8,619 bases of DNA from Candidatus Coatesiibacteriota bacterium (GTDB lineage: Bacteria > B130-G9). Location of the stretch: positions 1 to 8,619 of the forward strand of contig QMNL01000052.1 in assembly GCA_003647755.1 (NCBI GenBank), read 5' to 3'. Of this stretch, positions 1 through 6,080 are shown piece after piece. A model generated the notes under the pieces. The model ran no database searches, was not told where the DNA came from, and worked only from the letters and a program-made list of their open reading frames with translations. The first letter of the stretch is position 1. Each line of letters starts with the position of its first letter. The translations under genes and the position numbers were made by a program.

Positions 1-1
1 C

Positions 2-136
2 AAGGTCATCAAGGGGATGGATGTAGTCGATAAGATAGCAGCTGTGAAGACGGATGCGCGGGACAACCCAATCGACAGGGTTGAGATGAAGGTAACGCTT
101 CTTGAGAGAAAAGTCGTCGGGCCCTCCGGCCAGTAG
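2..136 (+). CDS. Peptidyl-prolyl cis-trans isomerase, cyclophilin type (C-terminal fragment)
   Basis: The last 44 codons of a gene that begins left of the window, read in the frame starting at base 2 and ending at TAG 134-136. The peptide opens K-V-I-K-G-M-D-V-V-D-K-I-A and continues with a K-T-D pair, N-P-I-D and a V-x-M-K-V strand. This is the usual C-terminal end of cyclophilin-type prolyl isomerases, where G-M-D-V-V-D-x-I is the last helix and the final beta strand closes the barrel. Such enzymes catalyse cis-trans isomerisation of Xaa-Pro bonds during protein folding. The catalytic Arg/Phe/His region lies outside the window, so activity and any signal peptide cannot be judged. It ends convergently to purE, 119 bases away. 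A GCCCT/AGGGC pairing spans the stop codon (121-139), but no T-tract follows. Confidence 0.85.
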   Translation, partial: KVIKGMDVVDKIAAVKTDARDNPIDRVEMKVTLLERKVVGPSGQ

Positions 137-255
137 GGCGATAGGCTCAGTTTACGCCGGTTACTCTGGTGTTGGTTAGGGTCCTATGCTGAATGGAGAC
201 GAGGTGCTTTTAATTCCCCATGACATCGAGCCGGACCAACCGCCTCGCTTGACTG

Positions 256-774
256 TCAATCGCCCTTTTTGACAGCCCGATCGTCTGCCTGCACACTCTT
301 GGCAAGCTCGGCCCTGAAGTCCGTGTAGATCCTCGCGAGCGCCTCGTCCGAGAGGGCCAGGATGGCAACAGCCAGCAGTGCGGCGTTCTTGGCGCCTCCG
401 ATGCCAACGGTTGCGACGGGGACGCCCGATGGCATCTGCACCGTGGACAGCAGCGAATCCAGTCCGCCCAGGTCAGAGGTCTTTGCTGGAACGCCAATGA
501 CCGGCAATGTTGTAGCTGACGAGATGACTCCAGCGAGGTGAGCCGCCTTTCCAGCAATCGCAATGATCACCTTCAGGCCTCTTGACCTCGCCCCACGTGC
601 AAACTCGAGCGCCTGGTCAGGTGTTCTGTGTGCCGAGATTATCCGTTTTTCGCAAGGCACGTCGAACCCAGACAGCGTCCGTGCCGCCTCGTCTATGAGT
701 TTGTCGTCAGACCTGCTGCCTGCCACGACCGCGACCACTGGCGCTGATTTCTCCGGGCCTCTGCGCTCAGTCAT
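256..774 (-). CDS. purE: N5-carboxyaminoimidazole ribonucleotide mutase (PurE)
   Basis: A 172-residue cytoplasmic enzyme of de novo purine synthesis that moves the carboxyl group of N5-CAIR to give CAIR; family members normally form octamers. Visible signatures: G-S-R-S-D at 19-23, S-A-H-R-T-P at 47-52 (active-site loop with the conserved His), A-G-K-A-A-H-L at 74-80, P-V-I-G-V-P at 91-96, G-L-D-S-L-L-S at 104-110, Q-M-P at 113-115, and a G-V-P-V-A-T-V stretch from 117. Length is normal for a stand-alone PurE. ATG 774 is preferred because AGGG lies a suitable distance upstream; a GTG at 798 would add eight unremarkable residues. It is the third gene of the DUF116-Hsp20-purE operon, starting 73 bases after the Hsp20 stop. 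No purK is visible. Residue 76 is Lys where E. coli PurE has Gly, so class I (mutase) versus class II (AIR carboxylase) should not be taken as settled. Confidence 0.95.
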   Translation of the reverse strand: MTERRGPEKSAPVVAVVAGSRSDDKLIDEAARTLSGFDVPCEKRIISAHRTPDQALEFARGARSRGLKVIIAIAGKAAHLAGVISSATTLPVIGVPAKTSDLGGLDSLLSTVQMPSGVPVATVGIGGAKNAALLAVAILALSDEALARIYTDFRAELAKSVQADDRAVKKGD

Positions 775-847
775 TGTCTCGCCCTGTTCACGAACCACAA
801 TGCACTAGCCAGACCCATCGTGGTGCCCTGCTCCATTCCGGCAGCTC

Positions 848-1318
848 TCATCTGACCTCCACGGGAATGACACACTTCGTGCAACGTCGCTCCTTGATCT
901 TGGGCAGCGTTACCCTGACCAACCCGTCCGAATAATGCGCTTTGGCCTCGCGAAACTGGACCGGACAAGGGATGGGCACCCTGATCTCAAACTTGCCGAA
1001 ACTCCGCTCAAAGATGTGGAACATTGCATTCCCAGAAGGAGGATAGTTTGCCTCTTTCACGCCCTCTATGTGTATCGCGCCCTGAAGACCGTAAACCTGT
1101 ATTGACGAAGCAGTTACGCCCGGCAGCTCGGCCACGATTACCAGGGAACTCCGGTTTTCATATACATCGATGTGTGGCTGGAACCGCTCCCTCTCCAGAG
1201 ATTCGTCCCAGCCGTAGGCCGTAACGCGCTCGATCAGCCTGTTAAGTTGCTCTTGAATGCGCTCCACTTCGGCAGAGATGTCGAACTCAGCTTGCACCAC
1301 TGCTCGCCTCGCTGTCAC
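848..1318 (-). CDS. Hsp20/alpha-crystallin family small heat-shock protein
   Basis: An ATP-independent holdase chaperone of 156 residues, expected to form cytoplasmic oligomers that bind unfolding proteins. The N-terminal arm (1-47) contains a heptad-like helix around 15-34. The alpha-crystallin domain runs from about 48 to 141: P-H-I-D-V-Y-E opens it, A-E-L-P-G-V follows at 63-68, the F-E-R-S-F strand is at 103-107, and A-H-Y-S-D-G-L-V-R-V-T-L-P-K at 127-140 is the family signature (usual form A-x-x-x-x-G-x-L-x-x-x-x-P-K). The tail contains I-P-V-E-V, matching the I-x-I/V anchoring motif. The GTG at 1318 was chosen because AGAGGA lies at 1328-1333 with 9 bases of spacing. An in-frame ATG at 1381 lacks this and would add 21 residues unlike the family. 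The start lies inside the DUF116 gene, a 32-base overlap, so translational coupling is likely. A Cys-x-x-Cys (146, 149) sits just after the core domain. Confidence 0.9.
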   Translation of the reverse strand: MTARRAVVQAEFDISAEVERIQEQLNRLIERVTAYGWDESLERERFQPHIDVYENRSSLVIVAELPGVTASSIQVYGLQGAIHIEGVKEANYPPSGNAMFHIFERSFGKFEIRVPIPCPVQFREAKAHYSDGLVRVTLPKIKERRCTKCVIPVEVR

Positions 1319-2150
1319 GTTGTTCTTTCCTCTCAGTCTGATGTTGACCCAGGTCCGTTGCCCGTATGCTATCCTTAGCATAACAGGTCTTGTCAAGCAA
1401 GCGCTGCAACAGAGCATCGACCGCATCGGGCGATACCCGCGTCCCGATGCACGGCCCATTTGGCCTATCGTTGACTACTGACACGACAGGTATCGGATGC
1501 GTGTCCAATATCCCGGAGGAAAGCTCCCTCTCGCACGCTACGGCAAGAATGACCTTTGGCCGATGGGTCTTGACCATTTCCCTTGCCAGTGTCCCGCCGG
1601 GAACAACACACGCCTTAACATCATACTTGTCAAACACGTCCAACAGCGCCGCCATGTCGCACCTGCCGCACCGCCTACAGTTATGTATATCGCTGGTCAA
1701 TCTGCGGTCGCACTCCGGAGCTTGCAAGCACTGGGGAAGCAGGATAAGAATCTCATCCGGCTTCAGTGCCAAGTGTTTGTCCATCGTGAGTTTGTTGTTC
1801 ATTTGGACGAAGGATGACATCAGTCGCTGTCTGGAGATACCGATTCCCTGTCCAATTAAGAAGGCAATAGGAAGCAAGAATCTGATGATGAGCCTCCGCA
1901 GCGCACGGGACAGTTTGGTTCGGCCCTCTGGCCTGATCGTAGTAATTGACCAGACTTCCCTCAGGAGTAACGCCGAGGCAATGGCGGCGACGAGATAGCA
2001 GAAAGGCGGCAGCAGAGTGTTCAGTTTCAACAGAAGTGGCTTTATGGACATGAGCACGCCAAAGGCGACCCCGCTCACAATGAGCCCAGCCGCCCAGAGC
2101 GCGCGTGCACAAAGTCTGTGTCCCACCTCGGGGCGTTTCGATAGATTCAT
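1287..2150 (-). CDS. DUF116 family membrane protein with cysteine cluster
   Basis: A 287-residue protein with two parts. The N-terminal part has three hydrophobic segments, about 17-36, 47-66 and 88-104, consistent with membrane anchoring. The C-terminal part matches the DUF116 family: L-L-P-Q-C-L-Q at 137-143, then C147, C158-x-x-C161-x-x-C164 (the form C-R-R-C-G-R-C), V-P-G-G at 183-186, A-V-A-C-E at 203-207, and a P-N-G-P-C near 230-234. Eight cysteines in this half suggest metal or Fe-S binding, but the biochemical function of DUF116 is unknown to me. ATG 2150 is preferred over the GTG at 2189 because GAGGTG precedes it closely, and because the promoter at 2196-2224 would place the transcript start at about 2189. 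It is the first gene of a minus-strand operon and overlaps the Hsp20 start by 32 bases. In other genomes DUF116 genes are often near fmt, which is not seen here. Confidence 0.88.
   Translation of the reverse strand: MNLSKRPEVGHRLCARALWAAGLIVSGVAFGVLMSIKPLLLKLNTLLPPFCYLVAAIASALLLREVWSITTIRPEGRTKLSRALRRLIIRFLLPIAFLIGQGIGISRQRLMSSFVQMNNKLTMDKHLALKPDEILILLPQCLQAPECDRRLTSDIHNCRRCGRCDMAALLDVFDKYDVKACVVPGGTLAREMVKTHRPKVILAVACERELSSGILDTHPIPVVSVVNDRPNGPCIGTRVSPDAVDALLQRLLDKTCYAKDSIRATDLGQHQTERKEQRDSEASSGAS
1328..1333 (-). promoter_or_regulatory. Ribosome binding site deciding the Hsp20 GTG start
   Basis: Minus-strand AGAGGA lies 9 bases upstream of the GTG at 1318, inside the 3' end of the DUF116 coding region. 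It is the only good Shine-Dalgarno match near the Hsp20 N-terminus and is the reason for choosing this non-ATG start over the longer in-frame options. Confidence 0.6.
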
Positions 2151-2171
2151 TTGCACCTCAGAGCCCAACTC

Positions 2172-2200
2172 TTGCCTCGCACCAATCACAACGGGAAAAT
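2172..2200 (+). promoter_or_regulatory. Weak candidate promoter for the polysaccharide gene pair
   Basis: TTGCCT (2172-2177), a 17-base spacer and GAAAAT (2195-2200) read rightward, each box matching consensus at four of six positions. Transcription would start near 2207, only a few bases before the ATG at 2211, implying a nearly leaderless message. That fits the absence of a clear Shine-Dalgarno site there. The -10 box almost coincides with that of the opposite-strand promoter. Confidence 0.25.
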
Positions 2201-2224
2201 AGCGTAAGCCATGAGCTCAGTCAA
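2196..2224 (-). promoter_or_regulatory. Sigma70-like promoter for the DUF116-Hsp20-purE operon
   Basis: On the minus strand TTGACT (2224-2219) is separated by exactly 17 bases from TATTTT (2201-2196). The -35 box matches the consensus at five of six positions and the -10 box at four of six. Transcription would begin near 2189 and give a leader of about 40 bases carrying GAGGTG in front of the ATG at 2150. The boxes lie over the first codons of the divergent glycosyltransferase gene. Confidence 0.5.
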
Positions 2225-3167
2225 ACGCAGACCTGGTGAAAATACAACAGCATTTACGCTCGCCGCTCAACGTAGTGCACAGCCCAAGGTCTCCATCGTT
2301 GTCATCAACTACAACACGGGCAGCTACCTTCGCCGATGTGTCGCGTCAGTGCTGAAGTTTGCACCGAACGCCGAGATCGTCATCTGGGATAACGCCTCGA
2401 GCGATGACAGTTTGGTCTTACAGAGCCAGACGCTGGAGACCGTCAGGCTGATTCGCTCGCCGCGGAACGTCGGCTTCGCAAGAGCCGTTAACGCCGCTGT
2501 CAAGGCCTGCTCGGGCGAGTTCATTCTGCTGTTAAACCCCGACACAGAGGCCCGGTCTGACTTCGTCTCGCCGCTTGTCAACTTCATCGAACGACATGGC
2601 CGGCGGGGCATTGTCGGCGGGAAGGTCGTTAACCCAGACGGCTCGCTGGAGAAGGCTTGCCGAAGGGCAATCCCAACTCCCACAGCCGCCCTCCTGCGCC
2701 TGACTGGCATCTCGCTCCTCTTTCCTAATTCCCGCAGATTGCCGCTATATAACCTCCCCGACAGCACAAACGACAGAGCACACAAGGTTGGCGCGGTCTC
2801 GGGCAGCTTTTGCATGTTCCCAAGGGAATTAGCCAAGAGAGTGCCATTCGACGAGCAGTTCTTCCTGTTCGGGGAGGACCTCGACTTCTGCCTTCGCGCC
2901 TCGAAGTTAGGGGAATCTGTCTGGTTTGTGCCATTTGCATCTGTCATCCACCAAAAGGGAGTCTCGATGCGCCGTAGGCCCATATTTTCCCTGTTGTGCT
3001 TTTACGATTCGATGCTGAAGTTCTACAAGAAGCATTTCGCCTCGAGACATTCACTTGCGTTCAATTTTGTGGTATTCATTGCTATATGGGCACTCGCATT
3101 CCCCAAGATGATCTTTCGTCTCGTAGTATTGCCGATCCAATGCGTGCTGAAGTCCCTCGAAGGTTGA
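2211..3167 (+). CDS. Family 2 glycosyltransferase (rhamnosyltransferase/WbbL-like)
   Basis: A 318-residue GT-A fold enzyme that transfers an activated sugar to a growing lipid-linked or surface glycan; donor and acceptor cannot be read from sequence. Signatures: V-S-I-V-V-I-N-Y-N at 27-35 (nucleotide-binding strand), W-D-N-A-S-S-D at 59-65, N-V-G-F-A-R-A-V-N at 86-94, and L-N-P-D-T at 108-112, the metal-binding acidic motif in the N-P-D form typical of WbbL-like rhamnosyltransferases. Further on are F-G-E-D-L-D-F at 220-226 with the likely catalytic acidic pair, and H-Q-K-G at 247-250. A hydrophobic stretch at 282-308 probably attaches the C-terminus to the membrane. No strong Shine-Dalgarno precedes ATG 2211, but no better start exists before the conserved N-terminal strand. 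The downstream sugar phosphotransferase starts inside its last codons, so the two form one transcription unit. Confidence 0.92.
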   Translation: MSSVKRRPGENTTAFTLAAQRSAQPKVSIVVINYNTGSYLRRCVASVLKFAPNAEIVIWDNASSDDSLVLQSQTLETVRLIRSPRNVGFARAVNAAVKACSGEFILLLNPDTEARSDFVSPLVNFIERHGRRGIVGGKVVNPDGSLEKACRRAIPTPTAALLRLTGISLLFPNSRRLPLYNLPDSTNDRAHKVGAVSGSFCMFPRELAKRVPFDEQFFLFGEDLDFCLRASKLGESVWFVPFASVIHQKGVSMRRRPIFSLLCFYDSMLKFYKKHFASRHSLAFNFVVFIAIWALAFPKMIFRLVVLPIQCVLKSLEG

Positions 3168-4600
3168 CGACTGAGGCGCCGCAGGCAGGCAAGCGACGTG
3201 GTCTCAGTCGCTCGACGCGCACCGCTTTTGATCAACTTCTGCTCTTGGTGGGTGATGTAGCGATCGCCCTCGCCTCATACCTCGCCGCGTTCTGGCTTCG
3301 GTCGAACTTCACCTTCTTCATATTCGATGATGTGATGCCCGCTCACCGTATCTACGACGTGGGGCATTACGTGTGGCTGCTCATCCCCGGCCAGGTCGTC
3401 ATCTTCTATTTCTTTGGTCTTTATGAGCCGCTTGACGCATTTCAGGTCAGGGTCCGTTTGCGACCGATAGTGGCCGCCATAACCCTCGAGACAATCCTGC
3501 TCGCTGCTTTCTACTTCTTTCTGCGAAACGTGCCGTTCCCAAGGTCGATCTTCCCCATCTTCTGGTTGCTTAACTGCACCTTCATCGGCGCCTTCAGGAC
3601 CTTATCTTTCCTCGTATTGGTTAAGGGCAGGCCGAAGAAAAAGACCATCGTCGTTGGCACATCAACCGTTGCAAGAAACCTGCTCAAACAACTCAGCGAG
3701 AGCCGAATGTGCCGACTCGAGGTTGTCGGCGTTCTCCGCGCACCGACCGAGAACACCGATGAGCACGTGATATGTGGCTTTCCTGTCCTGGGCGACATCT
3801 CATGCGCACCCGACATCATCGAAGAGCTCGGAGTGGATGAGGTCATGATCGCCTCGCCCAACAGCTGGCAGCAGGATTTCTTGCCGAGGCTGATGTCCTC
3901 CTCGCGCCGGTCTCACGTTTCAGTTATCCCTTCTGATTACGAGGTGCTAATCGGGAGATTACAGGATTTCAGAATATCAGACGTGCCGCTAATCGAGATT
4001 GAATCAGCGCTGAAGCCCACATTCCAACTAGCGATCAAGCGCGTCGCTGATGGCATATTGTCCTTGGGTCTCCTCCTTGCTCTCTTGCCGGTTTTCCTGC
4101 TCGTCGGCCTACTTGTGAAGATCACCTCAAGAGGCCCCGTCTTCTATAAGCAGGAACGAATAGGCAAGGCCGGCAAGCCCTTTAGGATAATCAAGTTCAG
4201 AACCATGACACCCGATGCCGAGAGAGCAACCGGCCCTGTCCTGTCAAACAGCGCCGACAGCCGCATCACTACCATCGGGCGCATCCTGAGAAAGACCAGG
4301 CTGGATGAGCTACCGCAGCTTCTGAACATCATTAAGGGCGAGATGAGCTTCGTGGGACCCAGGCCCGAAAGACCCGTCTTCGTTGAAGAGTATGCGCAAC
4401 GAATACCCGGCTACCCGCAGCGGTTCGCCGTGCTCCCCGGGATAACCGGCCTCGCACAAATACATGGCGGATACGCCACCATTCCCGAGATCAAGATCAA
4501 ATATGACCTCGGCTACATCCAGAACTTCTCGATCTGGCTTGACCTGTTCATCATCATGGAGACGCTGAAAGTTGTTCTAGTTGGAGACGGGTCCCGGTGA
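3140..4600 (+). CDS. Polyprenyl-phosphate glycosylphosphotransferase (WbaP/EpsE-type sugar transferase)
   Basis: A 486-residue integral membrane enzyme that moves a sugar-1-phosphate from a nucleotide sugar to undecaprenyl phosphate, the first committed step of O-antigen, capsule or exopolysaccharide assembly. About four N-terminal membrane helices (31-52, 77-95, 108-128, 137-161) precede a soluble nucleotide-fold domain (I-V-V-G-T-S at 170-175). The catalytic sugar-transferase domain begins near K300-R-V-A-D-G and has a membrane helix at 305-327, then V-F-Y-K-Q-E-R-I-G at 334-342, K-F-R-T-M at 352-356, L-D-E-L-P-Q at 388-393 (D389-E390 are the catalytic acidic pair of the family), F-V-G-P-R-P-E at 404-410, and P-G-I-T-G-L-A-Q at 433-440. 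ATG 3140 gives a 28-base overlap with the glycosyltransferase. ATGs at 3086 and 2996 are in frame but would extend deep into that gene, and neither has a clear ribosome site. The length is normal, so the enzyme looks intact. Confidence 0.93.
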   Translation: MRAEVPRRLTTEAPQAGKRRGLSRSTRTAFDQLLLLVGDVAIALASYLAAFWLRSNFTFFIFDDVMPAHRIYDVGHYVWLLIPGQVVIFYFFGLYEPLDAFQVRVRLRPIVAAITLETILLAAFYFFLRNVPFPRSIFPIFWLLNCTFIGAFRTLSFLVLVKGRPKKKTIVVGTSTVARNLLKQLSESRMCRLEVVGVLRAPTENTDEHVICGFPVLGDISCAPDIIEELGVDEVMIASPNSWQQDFLPRLMSSSRRSHVSVIPSDYEVLIGRLQDFRISDVPLIEIESALKPTFQLAIKRVADGILSLGLLLALLPVFLLVGLLVKITSRGPVFYKQERIGKAGKPFRIIKFRTMTPDAERATGPVLSNSADSRITTIGRILRKTRLDELPQLLNIIKGEMSFVGPRPERPVFVEEYAQRIPGYPQRFAVLPGITGLAQIHGGYATIPEIKIKYDLGYIQNFSIWLDLFIIMETLKVVLVGDGSR

Positions 4601-4672
4601 AACCCTCGCCTCAACTGCCTTCAGCATGAGCTACTCACTTCAACGTCCCGACGACAGACCCCGCTTGAGGAC

Positions 4673-4894
4673 ATGCCCTGCGGCTTTGTTGCGGTTTCGG
4701 GGCAGGACACTCCCACGCCGGTGCTTGAGAGGCTTCAAGAGTTCGCACTGGGACTGAGAATGAAGCCAGTCCTGCTCAAATCGCATCCCAATCTCGGCGT
4801 TGGCTGCATCGGCGACCCGGAGAAGGACAGGTACTTGAGGCCGCTCAAGAACGCCGAAACGTTGGGCAAGCTCCTGGTTGAGGCGATCACGTAG
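4673..4894 (+). pseudogene. Probable C-terminal remnant of a flavodoxin-fold NADPH-dependent FMN reductase
   Basis: This 73-codon frame reads M-P-C-G-F-V-A-V-S-G-Q-D, then V-L-E-R-L-Q-E-F, a G-L-R-M-K-P-V strand and a final helix with A-E-T-L-G-K-L-L-V-E-A-I. The order matches the second half of NADPH-dependent FMN reductase/iron-sulfur flavoproteins: strand ending in V-G-G or V-S-G, a helix, 'G-M-x-V-V', a loop, then a closing helix. The N-terminal flavin phosphate loop and Cys-rich segment are absent. The stop-free frame extends back to the TGA of the sugar transferase at 4598-4600, with no recognisable protein between. I therefore read it as decayed. A short functional gene starting at ATG 4673 (GAGG 3 bases upstream) is possible. 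Family assignment is by remembered pattern only and is tentative. Confidence 0.4.
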
Positions 4895-4895
4895 A

Positions 4896-4915
4896 GGCGT
4901 GTTAGACACGCCCAT
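4896..4915 (+). terminator. Perfect hairpin after the polysaccharide/remnant segment
   Basis: GGCGTGT (4896-4902) and ACACGCC (4906-4912) pair perfectly around a 3-base TAG loop, followed by CATTTTG. It begins two bases after the remnant's stop codon. A 7-bp GC-rich stem with a short T-run suits a weak intrinsic terminator for rightward transcription from 2211-4894. On the minus strand only a short T-poor tail follows. Confidence 0.45.
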
Positions 4916-5003
4916 TTTGCCTCGACAAGGGGCTACGACGACCGATAACGGTATCTATCGCCCGATGTCAACCATGCCGACGTGGCGTTCCATTGACATG
5001 GGC

Positions 5004-5025
5004 GGCCTCTTCCTCAGCCGAGGCC
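5004..5025 (-). terminator. Hairpin downstream of the UPF0145 gene (weak terminator candidate)
   Basis: GGCCTC (5004-5009) pairs with GAGGCC (5020-5025), with a 10-base loop containing an alternative CCTC/GAGG pairing (5012-5023). It lies 10 bases past the stop of the leftward UPF0145 gene, where a terminator is expected, but no T-tract follows on the minus strand. It may instead be a Rho-associated or mRNA-stabilising stem. Confidence 0.25.
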
Positions 5026-5035
5026 CAGTCTCTAA

Positions 5036-5350
5036 TTACTCCACGACGACCGCGGTCCCGTATGCCAGAAGCTCCGCCGCGCCTCGCATGATTGCCGAGG
5101 TGGAGAATCGCGCCGATACAATGGCGTTTGCGCCGAGCTTCTGTGCGTCCTCCTCCATCCTGCGGAGCGCCTCCTCCCTCGCCTGGGCGAGCATCTTGGT
5201 GTACTCGGATATTTCGCCTCCGACAACCGTTCTTAGCGTGGCGATGACGTCCTCGCCAATATGCCTCGCCCGGATGGTATTACCCTTGACCAGGCCCAGC
5301 GTCTTGACGATTTTCTTGCCCTGAATCTCGCTGGTAGTTACGATAATCAT
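5036..5350 (-). CDS. UPF0145/YbjQ family protein
   Basis: A 104-residue cytoplasmic protein of the UPF0145 (YbjQ) family, sometimes labelled 'heavy metal-binding domain'; its molecular role is not established. It lines up along its whole length with my memory of E. coli YbjQ. A short opening strand with T-T precedes a G-x-x-I-V segment near 11-15, then R-A-R-H-I-G at 27-32 (the equivalent of G-A-N-I-F-R), T-V-V-G-G at 41-45, an amphipathic helix with A-R-E-E-A at 57-61, L-G-A-N-A-I-V at 72-78, and a final strand at 96-103 (L-A-Y-G-T-A-V-V). No signal peptide or membrane helix is seen. AAGGAGG precedes ATG 5350 at an unusually long distance of about 13 bases; an in-frame TGA just upstream excludes an earlier start. 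It starts 25 bases after endonuclease V and is probably co-transcribed with it. Confidence 0.88.
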   Translation of the reverse strand: MIIVTTSEIQGKKIVKTLGLVKGNTIRARHIGEDVIATLRTVVGGEISEYTKMLAQAREEALRRMEEDAQKLGANAIVSARFSTSAIMRGAAELLAYGTAVVVE

Positions 5351-5375
5351 TCTTGAAACTCAGCCTCCTTTGCCT

Positions 5376-6080
5376 TTAAGTGTTTGGAATCTGTTGTCTC
5401 TCATTATCTCTCATCATGTTGATGACTACGTTGTGTGCGGCGCGCGTCGTCTCCGGCAGTCTGAACTTCGGCGAGCACGCAAGCACGAGCTTGACGGCAG
5501 TTGGCAGGTCGATCTTGTGCCCTATTGAGACGAAGACAGGTGAGATACCGGTCCGGGTCCTCAGAACGGCTCCGATGAGCTCTTCTCTGTGCATGAGGTC
5601 TGTGCTTGAGCCCTTTTCTTGGCCCGGCTGCTCGAACTTTCCCACGAGCCGCGACTTGGCGCAACCCACCGTTGGCATGTCCAGCAGAAGTCCCAGGTGA
5701 GATGCCAAGCCCAAGCGCCTCGGGTGGGCGATGCCCTGGCCATCGGCAATGACCACATCCGGGGTGGTCTCGAGGCGTTCGAAAGCCAGCACGAGAGAGG
5801 GAATTTCGCGGAACGACAAAAGCCCCGGTATGTAGGGGAAAGTCGCGTCCGCTATGGCCGACTCCTGGCAGACCGGCTCCAGCTTGGGGAAGCTCAACAC
5901 GACCACTGCGGAGTAGCAGCGATTTGTGGCCCTTGAATAGGAGACATCGGCCCCAGCGACAAGCCGAATGGAGTCGAGGGTCAGCCTCGACTGCCGAATG
6001 ACCCTTTCGGCCAGCTCGCGCTGAAGTTTGATTGCATCAGCGTAAGAAACGTTCCACGGGTGCAGGCTCTTGACGTTCAT
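5376..6080 (-). CDS. nfi: Endonuclease V (deoxyinosine 3' endonuclease)
   Basis: A 234-residue nuclease that nicks DNA, and in some organisms RNA, one base 3' of inosine arising from adenine deamination. Family signatures are complete: V-A-G-A-D-V-S-Y with catalytic D45, F-P-Y-I-P-G-L-L-S-F-R-E with E92, D-G-Q-G-I-A-H-P-R-R-L-G with D113 and H119, A-S-H-L-G at 126-130, A-K-S-R-L at 141-145, V-L-R-T-R-T, V-S-I-G-H-K-I-D-L, and a near C-terminal P-E-T-T-R-A-A-H. The Tyr-containing P-Y-I-P-G strand-separating wedge is present. The metal-binding acidic residues are intact, so it is probably active. ATG 6080 is preferred, with CAGGGA just upstream; a GTG at 6095 would add only five residues. It lies 190 bases after the large secreted-protein gene and 25 bases before the UPF0145 gene. 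No separate promoter was recognised. Confidence 0.95.
   Translation of the reverse strand: MNVKSLHPWNVSYADAIKLQRELAERVIRQSRLTLDSIRLVAGADVSYSRATNRCYSAVVVLSFPKLEPVCQESAIADATFPYIPGLLSFREIPSLVLAFERLETTPDVVIADGQGIAHPRRLGLASHLGLLLDMPTVGCAKSRLVGKFEQPGQEKGSSTDLMHREELIGAVLRTRTGISPVFVSIGHKIDLPTAVKLVLACSPKFRLPETTRAAHNVVINMMRDNERQQIPNT

Noticed and set aside
121..139. Terminator of the PPIase gene
   Set aside because: GCCCT/AGGGC is only 5 bp with a 9-base loop, overlaps the stop codon and has no T-tract. No convincing terminator was found in 137-255.
563..808. An 81-codon plus-strand open frame opposite purE
   Set aside because: It lies fully antisense to the conserved purE coding region and has no recognisable domain.
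1390..1998. A 202-codon plus-strand open frame inside the DUF116 gene
   Set aside because: It is antisense to a gene with clear family motifs, has no recognisable domain and no ribosome site that I could see; it is a compositional shadow.
4598..4600. TGA after the sugar transferase as a readthrough or selenocysteine codon
   Set aside because: The sugar transferase is full length with its normal C-terminus, no SECIS-like stem follows directly, and the next 24 codons have no protein-like pattern.
4640..4915. A 91-codon minus-strand open frame over the flavoprotein remnant
   Set aside because: The peptide is Arg/Leu-rich and low in recognisable pattern, and its start lies in the terminator-like hairpin. 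The plus-strand reading looks protein-like and this one does not.
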